Below are positions 37,629 to 46,800 of a DNA stretch of 64,000 bases, piece after piece. This DNA comes from Terriglobales bacterium. GTDB taxonomy: Bacteria; Acidobacteriota; Terriglobia; Terriglobales; Acidobacteriaceae. The stretch lies in assembly GCA_015654835.1 (NCBI GenBank), contig JAATGG010000188.1, positions 1-64,000 on the forward strand, read 5' to 3'. Positions within the stretch are counted from its first letter, which is position 1. Every line of letters starts with the position of its first letter. Both the position numbers and the translations under genes were made by a program. Under the pieces are notes generated by a model. That model saw only the letters and a program-made list of their open reading frames with translations, was not told the origin of the DNA and did not search any database.

Positions 37629-39007
37629 GCGCGTGCCTCCGTCGCTTTGTTGCGGTGCAAGGCTTCAACAAGAGAAGGAACCAATGTTGCGTTGGTACGA
37701 AACGGCAGATGGATATAACTTGCCAGCACGTTCTTATAAGTGAAACCTTCCTGCTCGCTTTTTCCCGAAAGCGAATAGCGCACGCAATACGCGAGCGGCA
37801 TCGTGCTTTGTATCTGCACCCGCGAGTGATGAAAGCTGTGTCCGCGCACCGTCTTCCCTTTCTCACCCAGTAAGCAGTTTTCGATAAGCTCCACATCCAC
37901 ATAGCCGAATTGAACAAGCTTTGCAGTCATCTCGAATGCAAGCGGCAGCACGCCCGCCATCGGAAAACTTCGATCATCCAGCGCGGTGAGCGATTGTCCC
38001 AGATACATCATGCCCCCGCATTCCGCGTAGACGGGCTTGCCTGACTCCGCGAACTCTCTGACCGCAGTGCGCAAGAGGGAATTCGCGCTCAATGTCTCGG
38101 CGTGAAGTTCGGGATATCCGCCGCCAAGATACAGTCCGTCGAGGTTCGGTGGAAGGGCCTCATCGTGGAGTGGGCTGAAGGGAATTATCTCCGCGCCGTG
38201 TTCGCGCAGCAGGTCGAGATTGTCTTCGTAATAGAAAGAGAATGCCTTGTCCCGAGCGACTCCTAAGCGGACGGATCTCGCAGCGCGCAGCGGTCTCGCC
38301 GCTTCGTCATTTGACTTCTGTTCGGGTAGCTGCGCGAGCGCCGGCAACGGTTTCAGATCGAGATAAGTGCGCGCAGCTTCCGCGAGCCGGGCAGCCCGCT
38401 CCGGAGATGAGGTTTCCTCTTCGGCGGTGCGGAGTCCGAGATGCCTCTCGGGAATCTTGAGAGCGGGGTCTTTTGGGATACGGCCCAGCAGCGGCGTCGT
38501 TGTGACCAGGCGAATCGCGGCTTCTAACATGCGATAGTGCCTGTCGCTGGATACGCCATTCAGAATGATGCCCGCAAAGCGCAACGCCGGGTCGAAGCTC
38601 TCAAAGCCTTTCACCACCGCGGCAATGCTGCGCGCGCTCTTTGCCGCATCGAGCACCAGAACCACCGGTAGTTGAAGAAGCTTGGCGAGTTCTGCCGCGC
38701 TGCCTTCTTCCGTTCCACCGGCGGCTCCATCGTAGAGTCCCATCATGCCTTCGACGATGGCCACGTCCGCTCCCCGGCAGGCGCTTGCGAAGAGTGCGCG
38801 GTTGGCATCGCGGCTCATCATCCAGGTATCGAGGTTGCGGCAGGCGCGTCCGCAAATCGCCGTATGGTGCCCGGCATCGAGAAAATCGGGGCCGCATTTG
38901 AAAGGCTGCACCACCTTGCCGAGTTCGCGATATGCAGCCATCAAGGCCAGCGCTGTCGTTGTCTTGCCCACGCCGCTGGCTGTCCCCGCCACCATAAAAG
39001 CAATCAT
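37625..39007 (-). CDS. cbiA: Cobyrinic acid a,c-diamide synthase (CbiA/CobB)
   Basis: 460 aa from the ATG at 39007, overlapping the cobU stop as ATGA; the longer track ORF is a shadow upstream of this. The N-terminal ATP-binding domain has GTASGVGKTTTALA and VEGMMGLYDG; the C-terminal class I amidotransferase-like domain has the Cys of AECGGMMYLG and the His in GHSFHHS. It amidates the a and c side chains of cobyrinic acid (or hydrogenobyrinic acid). Its presence without ring-methylation genes nearby is notable. Confidence 0.95.
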   Translation of the reverse strand: MIAFMVAGTASGVGKTTTALALMAAYRELGKVVQPFKCGPDFLDAGHHTAICGRACRNLDTWMMSRDANRALFASACRGADVAIVEGMMGLYDGAAGGTEEGSAAELAKLLQLPVVLVLDAAKSARSIAAVVKGFESFDPALRFAGIILNGVSSDRHYRMLEAAIRLVTTTPLLGRIPKDPALKIPERHLGLRTAEEETSSPERAARLAEAARTYLDLKPLPALAQLPEQKSNDEAARPLRAARSVRLGVARDKAFSFYYEDNLDLLREHGAEIIPFSPLHDEALPPNLDGLYLGGGYPELHAETLSANSLLRTAVREFAESGKPVYAECGGMMYLGQSLTALDDRSFPMAGVLPLAFEMTAKLVQFGYVDVELIENCLLGEKGKTVRGHSFHHSRVQIQSTMPLAYCVRYSLSGKSEQEGFTYKNVLASYIHLPFRTNATLVPSLVEALHRNKATEARA

Positions 39008-39558
39008 TGCTGGACCTCGATCCGCCCTTTCAGCGCCAAGGGAAGTCCAGCCACCAACAGCACCACGTTGTCGGCCACAGCCGCGACTCGTTGATTGATT
39101 TCGCCCAGCAGGTCGCGATATCGGCGCCCCGCAGGATAAGCAGGCACCACGCCGCTGCCGACCTCGTTTGACACCAGCACAACCGAGGCGGAGCTTGCCC
39201 GCAGCGCATCGAGCAAGCGGTCCAGCCGCGCTGCTGCATTGAGCAGATCGCCTTCCGCCACATCGAGTAAGTTCGCGGCAAAAATTGTCAGGCAATCGAT
39301 AAGCAGAAGATCGAATTGCGCGGCCTGTTCTTCCACCACGCGTGCCAGTTCAAGCGGCTCTTCGATCGTCTTCCAACTCTCCGGGCGCTCTAACTTGTGG
39401 CGTCGAATCTTCTCTTGCATCTCGCCGTCGCTGGCCCTCGCCGTGGCGATGAATGCGACGCGCTGCAATGGTCGTGCCAGCTCGAGCGCATAACGGCTCT
39501 TGCCGCTGCGAACGCCGCCGAGCACGAGGGTGACCGTTCCACGGCCCATCTCCTGCAT
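39004..39558 (-). CDS. cobU: Adenosylcobinamide kinase / adenosylcobinamide-phosphate guanylyltransferase
   Basis: 184 aa with the P-loop GGVRSGKSRYALELA, FIATARASDGEM (guanylyl-transfer His region nearby in IRRHKLERP), LIDCLTIFAANLL and VSNEVGSGVVP. It phosphorylates cobinamide and adds GMP, the entry step of cobinamide salvage. It is the first gene after the second cobalamin riboswitch and is translationally coupled to cbiA. Confidence 0.95.
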   Translation of the reverse strand: MQEMGRGTVTLVLGGVRSGKSRYALELARPLQRVAFIATARASDGEMQEKIRRHKLERPESWKTIEEPLELARVVEEQAAQFDLLLIDCLTIFAANLLDVAEGDLLNAAARLDRLLDALRASSASVVLVSNEVGSGVVPAYPAGRRYRDLLGEINQRVAAVADNVVLLVAGLPLALKGRIEVQQ

Positions 39559-39700
39559 GGATTACCTCTGACCAGGCGCACATAAGCACTGGAACAGCGG
39601 GATTTAAAAGTAGGCTGCTTCTCATTGCCGGCGCGCAGGGCGAGCCGGTACGCAGACGCTCTTCAGCTCTCCCATCGAAGCTGAATCAAGCCCAGATTGG

Positions 39701-39856
39701 CATCTGGCCGGTCTCCTGACTCACGCCTCAACGAATCCGAACGGCCTTCCCGAGGAAACCCTCAGTGGCTGGAGCTTGCTCCACGTTCAGTTCTCAGCGA
39801 ATACAGTTACGGGGTAGTGGCGGATTTGCACCGCCTTCCCAAACACCAGATGGTGT
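39701..39856 (-). ncRNA. Cobalamin riboswitch upstream of cobU
   Basis: The minus strand reads CATCTGGTGTTTGGGAAGGC, GGTGCAAATCCGCCACTACC, CCGTAACTGTATTCGC, then AGCCACTGAGGG with CGGGAAGGCCG and the closing GTGAGTCAGGAGACCGGCC. The terminal CATCTGG pairs with CCAGATG to form P1. It leaves about 140 nt of leader before cobU, where a hairpin (TTCAGCT/AGCTGAA, 39662-39686) might take part in the on/off switch. Confidence 0.96.
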
Positions 39857-39858
39857 GA

Positions 39859-39887
39859 TTTATATTCATTTGACGTTCCCAAGTCAA
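39859..39887 (-). promoter_or_regulatory. Promoter of riboswitch-cobU-cbiA-btuF transcript
   Basis: Minus strand TTGACT (39887-39882) and TATAAA (39864-39859) are separated by exactly 17 bp. The start of transcription would fall at about 39852, at the first bases of the riboswitch P1 stem. This is a near-consensus sigma70 promoter. Confidence 0.7.
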
Positions 39888-40046
39888 GCTTTTGCGGCGG
39901 AAATGGGACACGCCGCCGCACCCAAAACCCGCAGTTTCAGCCCTTGAGGTGTGCTTGTGTCCGCCAGAGATTGGTACGCCCGGACTTGCGGACCTCCAGC
40001 CTTCGAGGGTGGACTTTTCGATGAGATTTTTCCGTCGGTGCGCCGC

Positions 40047-40202
40047 TCAAAAGCGATTGAGAAATAGAAGAACGATCATGATCATCAGCACCACGCCTAA
40101 ACCGCCGGAGGGATAGTAGCCCCAATTCTTGCTATGCGGCCATGTCGGCACCGTGGCCACCAGCGCCAGAATCAAGATCGGAATCAAAAAGAGTATCACC
40201 AT
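40047..40202 (-). CDS. DUF3309 small membrane protein
   Basis: 51 aa from the ATG at 40202, with AGGTGG upstream; the track start adds 11 residues. Two hydrophobic segments flank the conserved PTWPHSKNWGYYPSGGLG, the hallmark of DUF3309. These short inner-membrane proteins are widespread and have no known function. The gene stands alone between the cobalamin promoter region and a pseudogene. Confidence 0.8.
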   Translation of the reverse strand: MVILFLIPILILALVATVPTWPHSKNWGYYPSGGLGVVLMIMIVLLFLNRF

Positions 40203-40610
40203 AAACCACCTCTGCGTGCCTGCGATGCGGATCACGCTTTGCCCCTGTCTCTTACCTGAAACGCGCTCAGCGCCGAGTCTCCATTGCGATCCATCCGTGC
40301 AATCTCATCCGTTCGACTCAGGTTCGGCAACATGCGCGCCATTCCTTATCTCTAGCTCTTGCCATTGCGATATACGACGCTGCGAACTATAGATGCTGCC
40401 CATCCTGGCCCAGTTGTTCCACTCCGTTGCAAGGAGGATTGCCATCTCCTGCCGCCATCGAAGAAGGGCAGGCCAGGAACCGTGCGCCAGGAACTGACCG
40501 GCTTGTCTTTGCTGCCAAGCTCGTTCTTACTTGTATAGACGCAGCCGGACATCCTTCCGTGTAGCGCTCTTGTAAAGCGGCAGAGTCGGCGGTTTTGTTA
40601 CGTCCAAACG
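40203..40610. other. Intergenic stretch without recognisable gene
   Basis: About 400 bp between the DUF3309 gene and the remnant at 40611. A minus-strand ORF (40352-40552, 66 aa) is open but shows no known motif, and its composition is equally explained by chance. No tRNA, terminator or repeat was recognised. Confidence 0.3.
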
Positions 40611-40893
40611 ATGGACATAAAAGCTCTGCTGACGGTAGCCGTCTCCGCATTGGCTCTTGAAGCAGGCTCCCTCTCGGCGCAGACAGTTGACCTGCCCACC
40701 AGCAAATAGTTGATCGGCGTGATTCCAGACCGTCGGCGCCAAAGAGAGTATGAAGATGGATTTTCGCTACGCCGACTGCGCCGGCGCCCAAAAGCTCAAC
40801 GTCATTCTCTGGCGCGATGCCATGGGCGATCAAGCTGTCCCCGCCATGCTCAAGGAACGCTGCAAAAAAACCAAGGACGATGACGACGATTAG
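40611..40893 (+). pseudogene. Internally deleted YncE/alkaline-phosphatase-superfamily gene remnant
   Basis: An ATG at 40611 opens a signal-peptide-like start (MDIKALLTVAVSALALEAG) running into QTVDLPTSK and, after a TAG, LIGVIP. This closely resembles the start (LPTSKQL...VPG) of bifunctional beta-propeller (YncE)/phosphoesterase proteins. Some 60 bp later another frame encodes LNVILWRDAMGDQAVPAMLK followed by an acidic DDDDD tail, which resembles the C-terminal end of the same protein family. The more than 2 kb between these ends appears to be missing. A stop codon and a frame change leave no functional product. The identification rests on memory of family sequences, so it is tentative. Confidence 0.5.
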
Positions 40894-40948
40894 AGTCGTC
40901 ATCGGGGAGTATTTGCAGAGTCATGCAGGCGGCGTTTTCTACCCGCGT

Positions 40949-43612
40949 TCACCCATGCAGCAACCGTTCTACCTCGGCCTGCAACCGGGCGGTAATCGCC
41001 GTCTCCGTCTCTTCGGCTCCAAACCGCAGCGGCTTACCCACCCGTACTGCAATGGTTCCCGACCGGAACCAGCCTCGTCCGCGCGCCTTCAACTCACCGA
41101 GCCCGCGAATCGCCACCGGCAGAACAGCCGCTCCCGACTGCTTTGCCAACAGCCCGATTCCCGGCCGAAAGCGCGCCAGTCCTCCTGAAGCCGACCGTGT
41201 TCCTTCTGGAAACACCAGCACGTTGAATCCCCGGTCCAGCGCCTCGCCCGCGTGCGTAAAGCTGCGCTGAAAATCCCGCCGCCGCGGCAGAGGAAACACG
41301 TTGAACAGCGCCGTCATCAGCCAATAGGCCGCCGGCCCGAACGGCGCAAACCGCCCATGCTTCGGCCCCTGTTCGGGATTGCGAAAGTGCCGGAAGTCCT
41401 CCAGCATCTCGCCTGACATAGCTACCGCCATCCGCCGCCGCATCCGTCCCGGCAGGGCATATTCGACCAGCGGCCCGTCATAGGTAGTCACATGATTGGC
41501 AATCACCAGCATCGGCGTCTGGGCGGCCAGATCCTCCGGCCGCATCACTGCGGGCTTTGCCAGCAGCCACACCAGCGGCCGCATCACCGCCTCGACGAAT
41601 ACCGCCCGCATCCACCGCACCGGCGCCGTCCAGGGCCATTTCGGATAGGCATACGTGCCCGCTTTGGACTCCGTGGCAGGCCGCCCCTCCTCGTGCCTCG
41701 TCGTTCGTTCTACTGGCAATCCCGCTTCTGTTTCATCCCCACGCTCTTTCCCCGGCAAAAGGGTGGAACTGGAAGCCGCTTCGGCCAAACCGCTCCTGTC
41801 AAGGGCGCTCTCAGTCGAACCGCCCGCCGCCAGCGTCCGCAGTTCCCCGAGCGTCTCCACTTGTTCCAGCAGGCCGCTCTCCGGTGCCATGCCCAGCTTT
41901 TCTTCGATGGCCGCTGCCAGTTGCACCCGTCCCAGGCTGTCCAGGTGCAAATCCTCGCTCAGCCGCAGTTCGTCGCTTGTTCCCGTTGGAGTTTCGCCGG
42001 TAATCCCGGCAATCAGGGTTAGCACCCAATCCCCGGTAAAGGCAGGTCCCGCGCCCGCCGCCGTCTGCGTCCCAGCCAGCCATGCCGACACCGCTTTTCG
42101 CCGCACTTTGCCTGTCGAGGTCCGCGGCAAATCAGGTTCCGGCCACAGCATCCACCGTCGCAATTGCTGAAAGTCCGCCAGCCGCGTATTGGCATGGGCA
42201 ATCGCCTCCGCCGCCTGTTGTTCTCCTCCCCGAAAGGCCATCACCGCGCACGGTTCCGGTCCCGCCGCCGTCTCCATCGCCACCACCGCGCAAGCTGCAA
42301 CTCCCGTCTCCTGCTCCACCACTGCTTCCAGGTCTTCCGGGTGAATGTTGACGCCGGTGCCGGTGACGATCACCTCGCTCTTGCGCCCCAGAAAGCGCAA
42401 CTCGCCTGTCTCTTGCCGCTCGGCAATGTCCCCCGTGGCCAGCCATTCGTCTTCGCGCATCTTCAGTGCGCCGCCCGACCACGTCGCTCCCGAAATCATC
42501 GGACCTTTGACCAGTACCTCGCCGTCCGGTCCCAGCTTCACCTCGCGCCCCGGCAGCGGCTTCCCAATCGTTCCCCGCGCCACATGAAATGGATGGTTGA
42601 GCGTGATCAGCGCCGTGGTCTCCGTCATCCCGTAGCCCTGCACCACTACAAACCCCAGCGCGTTCCAAAAATGCTCCACCGCCGCTGGCAGCGCACCGCC
42701 CCCTGAAATCAGCGCCCAGAACTTCAGACCAAAGGCTCCATGCACATCGCGAAACCGCCACCAACGCTTCCAGGCCCGGATTCCCGCCGAAGCCTCCACC
42801 CGTTCCGTCAGCCCCGGCCGGCTCGTCTCCAGATGGGTCTTCAGCAGTGCAAAGATGCGCGGCACCGCCGCCAGCACCGAGATGCGTTCCCGCTTGATCG
42901 TTTCAATCAGTCGCGGCGCCACCAGCCGGCTCTCGAAGTGCACCTCCGCCGCAAAAATTGGAGGAATCCACAACCCCATCGTCTGCCCAAACACATGGCT
43001 CAACGGCAAAGTATGCAGAAAGCGCAGCGGATGCACCACCTTCTCGTAGCGCAAATACGGCTGCGCTCCCCGCTCGATCGGCCCGATGCTCGCCAGCACA
43101 TTCCCATGCGTGTGCACAATGCCCTTCGGGTCCCCCGTCGTCCCCGACGTGAACAGAATCTGCAGCGGTGTTTCATGGCCCAGCCCCGCCACCGGCCCTG
43201 CTTCTTCCGCCGGCAATTCCGTCAGCCAGTCCTCGAAGGCCAGCTTCGGCCAGTTGCCCGGCAGTTGGCTCAGCAGCGCCCCGTCGCCCACCGCCAGCTT
43301 GGGCTTTACGTCCGCCGCCACCCGGGCCGCAAAGTCCGCGCTTCCATAGGCGTCCAGCGGAACCGCCACCACTCCCCGCAAGATGCAACCGTGGAAGGCC
43401 GCTACCCACTCCGCGCCATTCTCCGCCCATAGCACCACGCGGTCGCCCGGCCCAATGCCGCGCCGCTCCAGCAGCGCCCCAAACCGCCCCGCCAGCCGCG
43501 CAATCTCACTATAGGTAGTAGCCCGCCGGCGGTTCCCCTGGTAGCGAACAATGGCAACCTGGCGGTCGAAACGCCGAAAATCGTCGAGCAATGTAGCCAG
43601 ATGTTCTCGCAT
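40949..43612 (-). CDS. Acyl-AMP ligase - acyl carrier - acyltransferase (FadD-ACP-PlsC) fusion
   Basis: 887 aa, three enzymes in one chain. Residues ~10-510 form an AMP-binding acyl-CoA/ACP synthetase (ILFTSGTTGDPKGIVHTHG, VVQGYGMTETTALITLNHP, TGDIAER). Residues ~530-605 form an acyl-carrier domain with the phosphopantetheine serine in EDLHLDSLGRVQLAAAIEEKLG. Residues ~690-880 form a PlsC/LPLAT acyltransferase with NHVTTYDG (Hx4D) and FPEGTRS. I infer that free fatty acids are activated, loaded onto the built-in carrier and transferred to a lysophospholipid or other acceptor. It resembles bacterial Aas (which orders the domains PlsC first) but in reverse and with a carrier. A disordered linker of Ser/Glu/Thr separates carrier and acyltransferase. 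Confidence 0.88.
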   Translation of the reverse strand: MREHLATLLDDFRRFDRQVAIVRYQGNRRRATTYSEIARLAGRFGALLERRGIGPGDRVVLWAENGAEWVAAFHGCILRGVVAVPLDAYGSADFAARVAADVKPKLAVGDGALLSQLPGNWPKLAFEDWLTELPAEEAGPVAGLGHETPLQILFTSGTTGDPKGIVHTHGNVLASIGPIERGAQPYLRYEKVVHPLRFLHTLPLSHVFGQTMGLWIPPIFAAEVHFESRLVAPRLIETIKRERISVLAAVPRIFALLKTHLETSRPGLTERVEASAGIRAWKRWWRFRDVHGAFGLKFWALISGGGALPAAVEHFWNALGFVVVQGYGMTETTALITLNHPFHVARGTIGKPLPGREVKLGPDGEVLVKGPMISGATWSGGALKMREDEWLATGDIAERQETGELRFLGRKSEVIVTGTGVNIHPEDLEAVVEQETGVAACAVVAMETAAGPEPCAVMAFRGGEQQAAEAIAHANTRLADFQQLRRWMLWPEPDLPRTSTGKVRRKAVSAWLAGTQTAAGAGPAFTGDWVLTLIAGITGETPTGTSDELRLSEDLHLDSLGRVQLAAAIEEKLGMAPESGLLEQVETLGELRTLAAGGSTESALDRSGLAEAASSSTLLPGKERGDETEAGLPVERTTRHEEGRPATESKAGTYAYPKWPWTAPVRWMRAVFVEAVMRPLVWLLAKPAVMRPEDLAAQTPMLVIANHVTTYDGPLVEYALPGRMRRRMAVAMSGEMLEDFRHFRNPEQGPKHGRFAPFGPAAYWLMTALFNVFPLPRRRDFQRSFTHAGEALDRGFNVLVFPEGTRSASGGLARFRPGIGLLAKQSGAAVLPVAIRGLGELKARGRGWFRSGTIAVRVGKPLRFGAEETETAITARLQAEVERLLHG

Positions 43613-43830
43613 GACTCCTCGGCGTTCATGGTACCAGCGCCCGCCCGCAGCCAGATTTCGTGCCCCTAACTTTCATCCCGCGAGCCACTTGCCCTCCGTA
43701 AACCGTGCAGCCGGAACAGTCCCCAGGTTCATCCCGTCAAAACCATCTGAATCGGCCCCGCCCCGCATCGGGCCAGATCTCGATTCTTCGCTTCCTCTTC
43801 GCTGCTATCTCGCGTTATTCTCAGAGCAGC

Positions 43831-46800
43831 ATGTCGCCCCGGTCCAACCCGGACACGCCTACCCCTGAGATCCCGGCTGTCGATCCGTTCGCCTGTTTTC
43901 ACCCCGTGACCGCGGAGTGGTTCCGCGCCGTTTTTGACACCCCCACCCCCCCCCAGCGCATGGGCTGGCCAGTAATCGCCCGCGGCGAAAATGCCCTCAT
44001 CCTTGCCCCCACCGGCACCGGCAAAACCCTGACGGCTTTCCTCTGGTGCCTCGACCGCCTGATGCTCCGCGACCTGCCTGATGCCGAGCCTTCAGCCGAT
44101 CCCAGTCTCGCCGGCAAGCCGGCTCAAGCTGCCCAGCTTGAGTTTGAGTCGGGCTTCAGCCCCTCCGCAAACGCCGCCGAGCCAGCTAAAAATTCCGCAG
44201 GCAAAGCCCGCCAGAAAACCGCCGGCTGCCGCATCGTGTATGTTTCACCCTTGAAAGCTCTGGCCGTGGATGTGGAGCGCAACCTGCGCTCGCCCCTGGC
44301 CGGCATCGCCAACATGGCCCGCCGCCGTGGCGTTCCCTTTCACGATCCGCTCATTAGCATTCGCACCGGTGATACGCCTCAAAGCGAGCGTGCCCGCTTC
44401 CGCCGCCAGCCCTCCGACATTCTCATCACCACCCCGGAGTCGCTCTACCTCCTGCTCACTTCGCAGGCCTCCGAAGCCCTCCGCACCGTCGATACCGTCA
44501 TCATCGACGAGATCCACGCCCTGGTCCCCACCAAGCGCGGGGCCCACCTAGCCCTCACGCTGGAGCGCCTGGAAGCCCTCACCAAAAAGCCTCTCCAGCG
44601 CATCGGTCTTTCCGCCACGCAGCGCCCTCTGGAAGAGGTCGCCCGCTTCCTCGGCGGTGTGGAAATCCGGTCCGATACTGTCCGAGGGGATGAACGCACA
44701 ATCGGAAACAATATAACTCCTTCTAATTCAGCAGTATTAGGCGAGAGTGTTCAAGGTAAACAAGAACTTGGCCGGCAGAACGCCCAAAAAACGATTTTTG
44801 CGTCGAATAGTCTTGAATTGAAAGATTTAGCGGATGTATCTCAACAAGAATCGAAGAGTGCCGCTCATAACGACTCAAAAATATTAAATAATTTAGAAAC
44901 AAAGAGTTATGGGGGGACTCTTCAAGGTGTGGAAAAGGAGTCCCTAACTCCGGAATTGCCCGCCCAGGCGCCTGTCGGAAGCTCTGCCGACACACTCGCA
45001 TGGAGCACCGAAACACCCGATTCCAGCACCCTCCGCTACCGCCCCGTCACCATCGTGAACGCGGCTGCGCCCAAGCAACTCAAGCTCCGTATCGAGGTTC
45101 CGGTCGAAGACATGGCGCGCCTCAATGTCATGGAGGAGATCCCCAGCGGGCCGGCCTCGCAGATGCCCCGGCGCGTCTCCATCTGGAACGCCATTCACCC
45201 CCGCCTGCTCGAACTCATCCGCGAGCGCCACTCCACCATCCTCTTCGTCAACAGCCGCCAGGTGGCCGAACGGCTGGCCGGCGCGCTCAACGATCTGGCC
45301 GGTGAACCGATCGCCCGCGCCCATCACGGCTCCCTCGCCGCCGCCCAGCGCTCCATCATTGAGGAGCAGTTGAAGGCCGGCCAGATTCGCGCTCTCTGCG
45401 CCACCTCTACCCTGGAACTGGGCATCGATATGGGCGCCGTCGATCTCGTCATCCAGATTGAGGCCCCCCCCTCGGTCGCCAGCGGTATGCAGCGCATCGG
45501 TCGTGCCGGCCACCATGTCGATGCCGTCAGCGAGGGCATTCTTTTTCCCAAATACCGTGCCGACCTCGTCGCCTGCGCCGCCGTCACCCGCGCCATGCAC
45601 GAGGGCCACATCGAGTCCACACGCTTCCCCCGCAACCCCCTCGACGTCCTCGCCCAGCAGCTTGTCGCCATCGTGGCCCACCCCCCCTCGACCCCTCCTC
45701 CCGCCCGGCCAAAGCGCCTCAAACGTTCGGTGCGCGAAAATCGCCTCCTCACCGAAGAGGCCGCCAATCTGGAAGCAGGTACAAGTTTCAACTTGGGTAA
45801 AGACGCAGCCTTCGGCGGGAAGAAGGCTCCGGGCTTTAGCCCATACATAAGCCGCACAGAAGCCCAGGGCGCTTTAGCCCCAGAGTCCCCCAAACCCGAA
45901 GTCAGTGTGGACGCCCTCTACGACCTGATTCGCGGTGCCGCTCCCTTCGGCGGCCTCAGCCGCGGCGCCTTCGAGGGCGTCCTCGACCTGCTCAGCGGCC
46001 GCTATCCCTCCGACGAATTCGCCGAGCTTCGTCCCCGCCTCATCTGGGACCGCATCCGCAACGTCGTCACCGCCCGCGATGGCGCCGCCCGCCTTGCCAT
46101 CCTCAATGCCGGGACCATCCCCGACCGTGGCCTCTATGGCGTCTTCCTCGCCCATACCGAGGGCAAATCCGTGCGCGTCGGAGAACTGGACGAGGAAATG
46201 GTTTTCGAGTCGCACCTCAACGAAACCTTCATCCTCGGTGCCTCCACCTGGCGCATTGAAGACATTACCCACGACCGCGTGCTGGTATCCCCGGCTCCCG
46301 GCGAACCCGGCAAAATGCCTTTCTGGAAGGGCGATAGCCTCGGCCGTCCGCTCGAATTTGGCCGCCGCATCGGCGCTCTGGTGCGGGAACTGCGCGCTTT
46401 GCCCAAACCCGCCGCCCTCACAAAGTTGATTGCCGACCATGATTTGGACCCCGGCGCCGCTGAAAACCTGCTTCAATTTCTCGCCGACCAGGAGGCCGCT
46501 ACTGTAGCAGTGCCCGACGACCGCACCATTGTTATCGAGCGCACCCGCGACGAGCTCGGCGACTGGCGCGTCTGCGTGCTCACCCCTTTCGGCAGCCGTA
46601 TTCATATCCCTTGGGCCATGGCCGTGAGCGCCCGCATTCGCGCCGCCGGCGGTCCCGAGGTTGAAACCCTGTGGGGCGACGACGGCTTCGTGGTTCGTTT
46701 CCCTGACACCGACACGCCGCCCGACCCCGACTGGTTCCTGGTGGAGTCGGCCGAAGCCATGGCCTTGGTGCTGCGCCAACTTGGTTCGACGGCTCTGTTT

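Noticed and set aside
40352-40552. 66-aa minus-strand ORF before the pseudogene
   Set aside because: Open frame with no homology cue, start signal or context; not called.
42740-43432. 230-aa plus-strand ORF opposite the acyl ligase domain
   Set aside because: Arg/Pro/His-rich shadow translation without motifs.
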